Assembly (NCBI GenBank): GCA_025980355.1
Contig: JAICXR010000156.1
Span: forward strand, 1 to 7,475
DNA length: 7,475 nucleotides
From: Chloroflexota bacterium
Lineage (GTDB): Bacteria; Chloroflexota; UBA4733
Direction: 5' to 3'
Below, one piece after another: positions 1 to 5,672 of the stretch. Positions within the stretch are counted from its first letter, which is position 1. Each line of letters starts with the position of its first letter. The notes beneath the pieces are model-generated. The model was not told the DNA's origin, ran no database searches, and saw only the letters and a program-made list of their open reading frames with translations. Made by a program: the position numbers and the translations under genes.

Positions 1-1239
1 AGGGTGCAGGGCGATGAATGCCGGCTCAATGATCTGCCTGTGGGTAAAGGTACCGAGCACATCGAGTCCGCTCGGATCGATCAACGTCACCGGGTTGTTC
101 AGGGCGTAGCTGTAGCGATTGAGCGAGAGCGGCAGGCCGGGGACGCCGACCAGCGGGTCGCGCTGCATGAAGCGGCCGAGCGTCGGGTTGTAGACGCGGC
201 CGCGCAGGAAGACGAGGCCGTCCTCGTCCCGCTCCTGGCCGGTGTACTGGAACGGCTGGGAGCTGCTGCCCTGGGTGGCGATGGCCACGCCAAAGGCATC
301 CGTGCGGTAGGTCTGGGTCACGGTCCCGCTGCCGTCGGTCAGCGCGCGCACCGATCCCAAACCGTCCGTGTGGTACACGGAGATCGCTCCCGTCTGGTCC
401 ACGGCATAGGCGAGGCCCGCCGGCCCCCAGACGAACTTGCGGGTGATCGTTGCCTGGGTGTGGCTCTCCACCTGTTGCAGCACGACCGTCTGGGCGAGCG
501 CCCGGTCGTGGACATAGGCGACGTTGTGGGTGTCCGGGTCCCCCTCCACCTGCTTACTGGCACGGTTGCCGTCGCCGTCCAGCGTGTAGTCGGCGGTGAC
601 GCCGCCGATCCCGGTCGTGCTTATCAGGCGGTTCAAGGCGTCGTAGCCGTCCGAGCCGGCACAGCCGGTGGTCAAGTTGCCGTTCGGGTCGGTGGAGCAG
701 GCCCCCCCGTTCGCCTGTTGGTTGCGGTCCGCCCGGTCGTAGGCGTAAGCTGCGGTTATCCCGCCGCTGGTCATACTGAGCCGGTTGCCCACGGGATCGT
801 AGGTGTAGCTCGTCTCCTGCCCCGGCGCCCGCACGCCGGTGAGCTGGTAGAGGCGGTCGTAGGCGTAGTTCGTGACCTGCGGCTTCGCCGTGGTGAAGGC
901 GGCCAGGTTGTGCCAGGCGCCGGTGGCGTCAATGGTCATCCCGGCCATTCCGCTGCCGCCCCCGCCTGCTCCGGCGTGGGATGGTTGATGGTCGCGCCCG
1001 CCAGCCAGGGCCGCCACCGGGCCGAAGCCGCTGACCTGCACGGGACTGAGCTGGTTGGTGATGCCGCCGTTGCCGAGCTGGCCGTTGCCGTCGAACCCCC
1101 AGGTGCAGGGATCGGTGGAACGTTGGATGGCCGACAGCAGGTCCACGCCCCTCGCATCATAGGTGTTCGCGGAACCGCCTTTCGCGAGCGGCCTCGGAGG
1201 AAACGACCGAGGACCATACGACGGGAATAGCATCAGCAT
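1..1239 (-). CDS. RHS/YD-repeat protein with RHS-associated core and one RCC1-like repeat (C-terminus cut by window edge)
   Basis: The minus-strand frame is open from an in-frame TAA at 1258-1260 through base 1; 413 residues are visible from ATG 1239. YD repeats include NYAYDRLYQL (124-133), SYTYDPVGNR (144-153), AYAYDRADRN (164-173) and YTLDGDGNR. The RHS-associated core follows: VYHTDGLGSVRAL (288-300), FQYTGQERDEDGLVFLRGR, YNPTLGRFMQRDPL, NRYSYALNNPV (374-384) and DPSGL (388-392). Such proteins form large shell-like secreted or surface structures; in toxin members the chain is cleaved after DPxGL and a variable toxin follows. Here only about 20 residues follow this motif before the edge, so the tip domain is unknown. 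Residues 47-84 (WGFDGNGQLGNG, then LSPVQVSGFG and VAALAGG) read as one RCC1 repeat, followed by a Gly-rich stretch (86-99). The N-terminus is oddly short, with no signal peptide and no Shine-Dalgarno before ATG 1239 or the alternative ATG 1233. It may be a truncated or recombined remnant. The RHS family call is firm; function and start are not. Confidence 0.88.
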   Translation of the reverse strand, partial: MLMLFPSYGPRSFPPRPLAKGGSANTYDARGVDLLSAIQRSTDPCTWGFDGNGQLGNGGITNQLSPVQVSGFGPVAALAGGRDHQPSHAGAGGGGSGMAGMTIDATGAWHNLAAFTTAKPQVTNYAYDRLYQLTGVRAPGQETSYTYDPVGNRLSMTSGGITAAYAYDRADRNQQANGGACSTDPNGNLTTGCAGSDGYDALNRLISTTGIGGVTADYTLDGDGNRASKQVEGDPDTHNVAYVHDRALAQTVVLQQVESHTQATITRKFVWGPAGLAYAVDQTGAISVYHTDGLGSVRALTDGSGTVTQTYRTDAFGVAIATQGSSSQPFQYTGQERDEDGLVFLRGRVYNPTLGRFMQRDPLVGVPGLPLSLNRYSYALNNPVTLIDPSGLDVLGTFTHRQIIEPAFIALHP

Positions 1240-1346
1240 AGCGAAGGGCAGCGCGATTTACGAGGCCGGGGCACGTTGTTTAGGGAAGTATGGCACGAAC
1301 GTTCCGGGAGCGAGGCAACGCGAGCGGGTGACCGTCAGCCTATTTT

Positions 1347-1358
1347 GTCGGTACCGAC
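1347..1358. repeat. 12-bp perfect palindrome, possible operator
   Basis: GTCGGTACCGAC is a perfect inverted repeat. A second overlapping pair, ACCGTC (1331-1336) with GACGGT (1356-1361), could form an alternative stem. The site lies about 225 bp upstream of the kinase start and 108 bp upstream of the RHS start. A dimeric regulator site is possible, but a 12-bp palindrome can also occur by chance in GC-rich DNA. Confidence 0.3.
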
Positions 1359-1536
1359 GGTTCTCCCTTCGGGGCCGGCGTCGCATACGGCGTCGAACGC
1401 GTGATGAACACGGATATGCCGGTGCCGCGGCGTCATGGGACAGCACCTGGGCCATCCCTCCGCCATATTCATACTTGCCGCCGCATGCGCTATCGTGATG
1501 GTGCGCTTGCATGTCGTGTCGCGTGCTGCGACATTC

Positions 1537-1550
1537 GGGGAAGCATCCCC
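1537..1550 (+). promoter_or_regulatory. Small hairpin in the presumed 5' leader of the kinase gene
   Basis: GGGGA (1537-1541) and TCCCC (1546-1550) form a 5-bp stem with an AGCA loop, ending 20 nt before the kinase Shine-Dalgarno. No U-tract follows, so it is not an intrinsic terminator. If transcribed it might affect messenger stability or translation. It is a weak call. Confidence 0.2.
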
Positions 1551-1570
1551 ATCCGGTAACGGCGCGCGGT

Positions 1571-1576
1571 AAGGAG
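1571..1576 (+). promoter_or_regulatory. Ribosome-binding site of the sensor kinase
   Basis: AAGGAG lies 6 nt before ATG 1583. It decides the start: the frame is open further up to ATG 1511, but that codon has no comparable site, and the extra 24 residues look like translated leader. Confidence 0.8.
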
Positions 1577-1582
1577 TTCGGG

Positions 1583-2938
1583 ATGGACCGACGCGCCGAC
1601 CATGCCCGAGAACTGGCTGTCCGCCTGCTCGCTCAGTTCCGCGCACGCGCCGCCATGAACTCCGCCTCGACGGGGCAGCAGCGCCATTACTGGCGGCTCG
1701 TGCTGGCTATCGTGCTGCTCGTCGTCCTTGTCCTGCGCAACGGCCCGGCGAGCATTGAGCACGTCGCCGTCTTCGCCCTCTGTCTGGCGGCGCTGGTGCT
1801 GCCGCTGGTGGTCGGCCCCCGCCTCTACGCGACGGCCCTGCTGGCGTGCGCCCTTGGCGCCGGGCTGCTCGCTCGTCAATCGCCCGACCTGCTGATCGCC
1901 TCCTTCGTCCTCATCGGTATGGCGGGCTCGCAACTGCCGCTCCTGCCGGCGGCTATCGCCGGCGCCGGCGTCGCCCTGGTCTTCGCCGCCGTGCAGTTCC
2001 ACGCCGCGGCGACCGGCACGCTCCTCCAGAACCTGGGGTGGTTTGCCGCGGTGTTCGCCGGTGCCGTCGCCACGCGCAACCGGCGCGTCGCCGCCGCCCG
2101 CCAGCTGGCGATGGTCACGCAGTTGCAGCAATCCCACGCCGAGCTGCGCCTGGCGCACGAGCAGTTGCGCCTGGATTCCCAACGGACCGCCGAACTCGCC
2201 GCCGCCGAGGAGCGTGAACGCATCGCCCGGGAGATCCACGACGTGCTGGCGCACACGCTCACCGTCCTGGTGGTGCAGGTGGGCGCCGTCAAGCGGCTCG
2301 TCGGCCGCGACCCGGCGCGGGCCCAGGAGCAACTGGACCTGATCGCGCAACTCACCCGCGACGGGCTGGCCGAGGTGCGGCGCTCCGTCCACGCCCTACA
2401 TTCCGCCGACGAGGAGGGGGTGCCGGCCATCGCGGCCCTGACCGCCGGCTTCGCCGAGCGCACCGGCGCCGCCTGTACGTTCGCCGCCCCGGACCTCCCC
2501 GCGCTCTCGCCGGCCCTCAGCAAGGCGCTCTACCGCCTGACGCAGGAGGCCCTGACCAACGCCGTCCGCCACGGGGGCGCCCGGCAGATCACGGTGTCCC
2601 TGGCACCCGACGACACCCAACTGGCGCTGGTGATCGAGGATAATGGCATCGGGGCCGGCGCCGCCCCGCCGGTCCCGGGCGGGGGCCACGGGCTGCCCGG
2701 CGCTGCGGAGCGGCTGCGGCCCTTCGGCGGCACCCTGGACGCGGGGCCGCGACCGACAGGGGGATACCGGGTCCGGGCGACGGTACCGCTGGCGTCCCTG
2801 GCGGAGCACGTCGAGCGTCCGGCGCCCGGCAACGCCCTGCCGGCGGCGGGAGCGCCGACCGGTCGAGCGGCTGAGGATCAAGGCGAGCTCAGGATGAGGA
2901 GCGTCGGTGACCGAGCAAGTACGCGTCCTCCTCTGTGA
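1583..2938 (+). CDS. Membrane-bound sensor histidine kinase, HisKA_3 (NarX/DesK-like) type
   Basis: This 451-residue protein senses an unknown signal and phosphorylates the regulator encoded just downstream. The N-terminal half has about five or six hydrophobic segments: 37-51, 58-78, 81-97, 103-119, 120-138 and 147-163. No named sensor domain is visible. A coiled-coil-like stretch (168-213) leads into the HisKA_3 dimerisation domain, where ERERIAREIHDVLAHTLT places the phospho-acceptor at His219. The HATPase_c domain (about 312-403) shows the N box (Asn326 in QEALTNAVRH), the G1 box (DNGIG, 353-357) and the G2 box (GGHGL, 367-371). All catalytic motifs are present, so it should be active. 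A Pro/Ala/Gly-rich tail (about 404-451) follows the ATPase domain, and its end overlaps the regulator gene by 32 bp, which implies translational coupling. The start at ATG 1583 rests on a strong ribosome-binding site. The kinase call is firm; the stimulus is unknown. Confidence 0.95.
   Translation: MDRRADHARELAVRLLAQFRARAAMNSASTGQQRHYWRLVLAIVLLVVLVLRNGPASIEHVAVFALCLAALVLPLVVGPRLYATALLACALGAGLLARQSPDLLIASFVLIGMAGSQLPLLPAAIAGAGVALVFAAVQFHAAATGTLLQNLGWFAAVFAGAVATRNRRVAAARQLAMVTQLQQSHAELRLAHEQLRLDSQRTAELAAAEERERIAREIHDVLAHTLTVLVVQVGAVKRLVGRDPARAQEQLDLIAQLTRDGLAEVRRSVHALHSADEEGVPAIAALTAGFAERTGAACTFAAPDLPALSPALSKALYRLTQEALTNAVRHGGARQITVSLAPDDTQLALVIEDNGIGAGAAPPVPGGGHGLPGAAERLRPFGGTLDAGPRPTGGYRVRATVPLASLAEHVERPAPGNALPAAGAPTGRAAEDQGELRMRSVGDRASTRPPL
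2896..2901 (+). promoter_or_regulatory. Ribosome-binding site of the response regulator, inside the kinase gene
   Basis: GAGGAG lies 5 nt before GTG 2907 and within the kinase coding sequence. It supports the GTG start and the 32-bp gene overlap. Confidence 0.75.
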
Positions 2939-3572
2939 CGACCAAACGCTCATGCGGCAGGGGCTGCGGCTGCTACTGGATGGCGAGGACGGCATCACGA
3001 TCGTCGGCGACGCCGTCGACGGCGCCGACGGCGTCCGGCTGGCCCATGCCCTGCGGCCGGATGTCGTGCTCATGGACCTGCGCATGCCGCGGCTGGACGG
3101 TGTGGAGGCGACGAAGCGGCTGCGCGCCGAGTTGCCGGACGTGCGCGTCCTGGTGCTGACCACCTACGGCGACGACGCCCTGGTCCAGGCAGCGTTGCAG
3201 GCCGGCGCCGCCGGCTACTTGCTCAAGGACGCCGAGCCGGCCGACATCGTTGCCGCCATCCAGGCGGTCCGGCGGGGCGGCGTCTGGCTGCAAACGCCGG
3301 GCGCCGCCGCCTTGCTCGGCCGGCTGGCCCAGTACGGCGGCGAGCGCGACCGATCGGCGCCCCCTGGCAGCGCGGCCAAACTGACGCCGCGCGAGCTGGA
3401 CGTCGTGCGCCTCATCGCGCGGGGCCACGACAATCACCAGATCGCCGAGCAGCTCGTCATCTCCGAAGCGACCGTGAAGACGCATATCAACAACATCTTC
3501 GCCAAGCTGGAGGTCACCGACCGCAGTCAGGTCGTCGTCTACGCCTATCGGCACGGCCTCGCCAACCGGTAG
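2907..3572 (+). CDS. NarL/FixJ-family response regulator (REC-LuxR HTH)
   Basis: This 221-residue cytoplasmic transcription factor is the probable partner of the kinase it overlaps. The receiver domain (about 4-120) has the acidic pair Asp11/Asp12, the phosphorylation site Asp57 (in VVLMDLRMPRLDG), Thr85 and the conserved Lys107 (GYLLKD). A linker (about 125-155) leads to a LuxR-type helix-turn-helix (158-218): LTPRELDVVRLIARG, QIAEQLVISEATVKTHINNIFAKL and the usual final helix. Length and domain order are normal for the family, and all phosphorylation residues are intact. Phosphorylation should promote dimerisation and DNA binding. Its targets are unknown; its own promoter region is a reasonable guess, since many such systems autoregulate. 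The start is GTG 2907, with GAGGAG 5 nt upstream. The gene ends 5 bp from the stop of the convergent enolase-family gene, leaving no room for a separate terminator. Confidence 0.95.
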   Translation: MTEQVRVLLCDDQTLMRQGLRLLLDGEDGITIVGDAVDGADGVRLAHALRPDVVLMDLRMPRLDGVEATKRLRAELPDVRVLVLTTYGDDALVQAALQAGAAGYLLKDAEPADIVAAIQAVRRGGVWLQTPGAAALLGRLAQYGGERDRSAPPGSAAKLTPRELDVVRLIARGHDNHQIAEQLVISEATVKTHINNIFAKLEVTDRSQVVVYAYRHGLANR

Positions 3573-3577
3573 CCGCG

Positions 3578-4711
3578 TCAGGCCGAACGCTGCGCCGCGA
3601 CCGCCGCTTCGTTCAACGCGACGCCGAGCCCCGGCCCCTCCGGCAGCAGCAGCTCGCCGTGTTCGATCCGTTCCGGCGGTTGGACCAGATCCGCCCGCCA
3701 GGGAACCTCGCCCCAGGCATACTCCAGGTGGCGCACCTGGGGCACGACGGCCGCCAGTTGGGCGCTGGCGGCCGTGGCCACCGGCCCGCTCGGGTTGTGC
3801 GGCGACAGCGCGGCGCCGCCAGCGCTGGCCGCCTGCGCGATCGCCAGCGCGGCCGCGATACCGCCGCAATGCTTCACATCGGGCATGACGACCCGCCAGA
3901 GGCCCTCCCGCAGGTAGGGCCAGAATCCGGCCAGGCCGTACAGCGCCTCGCCGCCGATCAACTCCACGCCGGCCAGCTCCGGTTCGCCCAGCGACGCCGC
4001 CACTTGACGTAACGCCGGGAGGTTGTCGGTGGGGACCGGCTCTTCCAGCCAGGTGACGCCGAGCGCCAGCAGCTCCCTGGCCACCGACCGCGCGGTTGCC
4101 AGGTCGAAGCGGCTATGGCAGTCGACGAGCAGTGTCAGCTCCGGCCCTATGGCCTGGCGCACCGCGGCGACACAGGCGAGGCCTCGCCTGAGGAATTCCT
4201 GCCCGTCCGGCTGGTAGAGGCGTTCGCGCGGCAGGCCGTCGAAGGGAGCGCACTTCACGGCGCGGAACCCCTCCGCGGCGGCCGCGGCGGCGTGCGCGGC
4301 GAACGCCGCCGGGGTTCGCTCGGCCGTGGCGCGATTGATGTTGGCATACAGCGGGATGCGCGTGCGGACCGGCCCGCCGAAGAGGCGGTGGACGGGCGTT
4401 CCCAGGGCCTTGCCGGCGAGATCCCAGAGCGCCTGTTCGCAGGCGGAGACGGCGGTGGCGCCCGGGCGGCCCTGCGCCAGCGGTTGGAGCGCGGCGATAC
4501 CGGCGACGACGGACCGCGGGTCCCGCCCCAGCAGGAGCGGCCGGCAGTGCTCCTCCAGCAAGCGCCGGACCCGGCCATCGCCCCCGGCCCCGCTCCCGTG
4601 CGAGGCCTCGCCCAGCCCTTGGAGCCCCTCATCGGTCTGCAGGCGGACGAAGAGCCAGTCGCCGCGCCGGTTGACGTGGACCGAGCTGGTCGTCAGGGCG
4701 ACGATCTTCAC
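3578..4711 (-). CDS. Enolase-superfamily enzyme (mandelate racemase/muconate lactonizing type), probable acid-sugar dehydratase
   Basis: This 377-residue protein has the superfamily's N-terminal capping domain (about 1-115) and a C-terminal barrel. Predicted Mg2+ ligands are Asp197 (LLVDCHSRFD), Glu223 (WLEEPVP) and Glu255 (GGEALYG). His305 (SPHNPSGP) paired with Asp278 (MPDVKHCGG) would be the general base dyad. His199, next to the first metal ligand, recalls galactonate dehydratase-like members. The usual second-strand KxK is Lys153-Cys-Ala here, so the two-lysine racemase chemistry is unlikely. The expected reaction is proton abstraction next to a carboxylate and loss of water from a sugar acid; the substrate cannot be read from the sequence. 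The start is GTG 4711, 12 bp after the tadC stop, with only a weak purine-rich site before it, so it is probably co-transcribed with and translated after tadC. A pilus role is not evident. Family certain, substrate unknown. Confidence 0.93.
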   Translation of the reverse strand: MKIVALTTSSVHVNRRGDWLFVRLQTDEGLQGLGEASHGSGAGGDGRVRRLLEEHCRPLLLGRDPRSVVAGIAALQPLAQGRPGATAVSACEQALWDLAGKALGTPVHRLFGGPVRTRIPLYANINRATAERTPAAFAAHAAAAAAEGFRAVKCAPFDGLPRERLYQPDGQEFLRRGLACVAAVRQAIGPELTLLVDCHSRFDLATARSVARELLALGVTWLEEPVPTDNLPALRQVAASLGEPELAGVELIGGEALYGLAGFWPYLREGLWRVVMPDVKHCGGIAAALAIAQAASAGGAALSPHNPSGPVATAASAQLAAVVPQVRHLEYAWGEVPWRADLVQPPERIEHGELLLPEGPGLGVALNEAAVAAQRSA

Positions 4712-4723
4712 GCTCGCCCGCGA

Positions 4724-5647
4724 TCAGCCAAGGCCGTGCAGGATGCCGGGAACCGCCGGGCCGAGGATGATGATGAACATGGCGGGGAAGATCAGGAAAG
4801 CCAGCGGGAAGAGCATCTTGATCGGGGCTTTATGGGCGGCCTCCTCCGCCCGCTGGCGGCGCTTAATGCGCATCTGCGCCGACTGCACGCGCAGGACGCG
4901 GGAGATGCTGACGCCAAGCTGGTCGGCCTGGACCAACGACGTCACGAAGGTGGAGACATCTTCGACGTTCGTACGCCCGCCCAGTTGGCGGAGCGCCTCT
5001 CGCCGGGATGTGCCCAGGCGGATCTCACTGAGCACCTGCGCGAACTCCTGGGACAGCTCGTTCTGGGCCTTCTCCACGAGCCGCGCCAGCGCGGCGTCGA
5101 AGCCCAACCCAGCCTCAACCATGATCGTCAGCAGGTCGAGCGAGTCCGGCAACTGTTCCTTCAGCAGGCGCTGGCGTGTCTTGACCTTGCGGCCGAGCCA
5201 CATCCGGGGATAGAGAAAGCCGAGGACCAGGAGGAAGCCGACGACCAGGATCGCCTTGCTCGAGGCCTGGCGGAGCAGAACGAACAACCCCAGCCCGAAC
5301 AGGCCCATGACCAGGATGCTGAGCCCCTGCATCCCCAGGAAGTCGGACGGGACCATCCCGTTCGGGTTGCCGGCGAGAACCAGTTTCTTGCGGATCTCGT
5401 CGTAGCTGCGGGCCGGCGTGAAGCGCCCCACCGCCGACGCGAGGGAGGCGGCCAGCGGCTTCATCACGCGTTCACTGAAGGGGCGGTCTAACTCCATCTC
5501 GCGCAGGTTCCGCGGCGCAGGGGCGTACTGCGTCAGGCGACTGCGCACCGCGTCCACCGTCCGCGGCTGCGCCCGAGACAGCACGACCAGAAACACGCCC
5601 GCCGCGGCCGTGGCGGTCGCCAGCAAGGATATCAACCCGGACCCCAT
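4724..5647 (-). CDS. tadC: TadC-like type II secretion system F domain protein (Flp pilus inner-membrane platform)
   Basis: This 307-residue inner-membrane protein is the second platform subunit of the Tad/Flp pilus assembly machine, working with TadB and the ATPase TadA. It has an N-terminal membrane segment (4-24), a soluble stretch with SYDEIRKKLVLAGNPNGM (81-98), two adjacent membrane segments (about 108-125 and 130-146), then a T2SSF domain (about 165-293) and a last membrane segment (280-300). Typical T2SSF features are LPDSLDLLTIMVEAGLGFDAAL (166-187, split here by eye), LSQEFAQVLSEIRLGTSRREAL and VEDVSTFVTSLVQADQLGVSISRVL. The ATG at 5647 is preferred because the GGGGGAG upstream is 4 nt from it but only 1 nt from the in-frame GTG at 5650. 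It follows tadB by 25 bp and precedes the enolase-family gene by 12 bp. Gene order A-B-C and length both fit TadC. Confidence 0.93.
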   Translation of the reverse strand: MGSGLISLLATATAAAGVFLVVLSRAQPRTVDAVRSRLTQYAPAPRNLREMELDRPFSERVMKPLAASLASAVGRFTPARSYDEIRKKLVLAGNPNGMVPSDFLGMQGLSILVMGLFGLGLFVLLRQASSKAILVVGFLLVLGFLYPRMWLGRKVKTRQRLLKEQLPDSLDLLTIMVEAGLGFDAALARLVEKAQNELSQEFAQVLSEIRLGTSRREALRQLGGRTNVEDVSTFVTSLVQADQLGVSISRVLRVQSAQMRIKRRQRAEEAAHKAPIKMLFPLAFLIFPAMFIIILGPAVPGILHGLG

Positions 5648-5651
5648 CACT

Positions 5652-5658
5652 CTCCCCC
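5652..5658 (-). promoter_or_regulatory. Ribosome-binding site of tadC
   Basis: GGGGGAG on the minus strand ends 4 nt before ATG 5647 and only 1 nt before GTG 5650. This favours the ATG as the real start. Confidence 0.6.
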
Positions 5659-5672
5659 GCCTTCCTCGGCAA

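Larger units (their letters stand above)
1240..1582. other. Divergent intergenic region between the RHS gene and the two-component system
   Basis: About 340 bp separate the divergent starts of the RHS gene (minus) and the sensor kinase (plus), so any promoter for either gene should lie here. Open frames through it, on both strands, give Arg/Pro-rich or patternless translations without recognisable domains or good ribosome-binding sites. I found no extension of the RHS or RCC1 sequence into it in any minus frame. It holds a 12-bp palindrome (1347-1358), a small hairpin (1537-1550) and short palindromes at 1297-1304 (GAACGTTC) and 1424-1431 (GCCGCGGC). I could not find a convincing sigma-70 pair of -35/-10 boxes with normal spacing for either gene. 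Confidence 0.6.

Noticed and set aside
4..1230. A 408-codon open frame on the plus strand
   Set aside because: It lies antisense to the RHS gene; its translation is Val/Gly/Arg-rich with no domain, while the minus-strand frame gives clear YD repeats and the RHS core.
1475..1496. TTGCCG followed by TATCGT as a sigma-70 promoter for the kinase
   Set aside because: The spacing is only 10 bp, too short for a working -35/-10 pair, and the -10 match is poor.
1163..1498. Plus-strand open frame of 111 codons in the RHS/kinase intergenic region
   Set aside because: Patternless translation, no ribosome-binding site, and it overlaps the RHS start. Minus-strand frames at 1258-1512 and 1335-1646 were dropped for the same reasons.
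1482..1512. Imperfect inverted repeat around GCATGCGC and GCGCTTGCATG
   Set aside because: Pairing needs bulges and the core is itself palindromic; it is not stronger than expected in GC-rich DNA.
1511..1582. A longer kinase start at ATG 1511
   Set aside because: No ribosome-binding site precedes it, whereas AAGGAG sits 6 nt before ATG 1583; the 24 extra residues have no family resemblance.
1490..2392. A 300-codon minus-strand open frame
   Set aside because: It is a Gln/Gly/Arg-rich shadow of the sensor kinase, which has clear HisKA_3 and ATPase motifs on the other strand.
4115..5491. A 458-codon plus-strand open frame
   Set aside because: Although longer than either real gene it covers, it runs antisense to the enolase-family gene and tadC and has the Arg/Gln/Asp-rich composition typical of antisense frames in GC-rich DNA.
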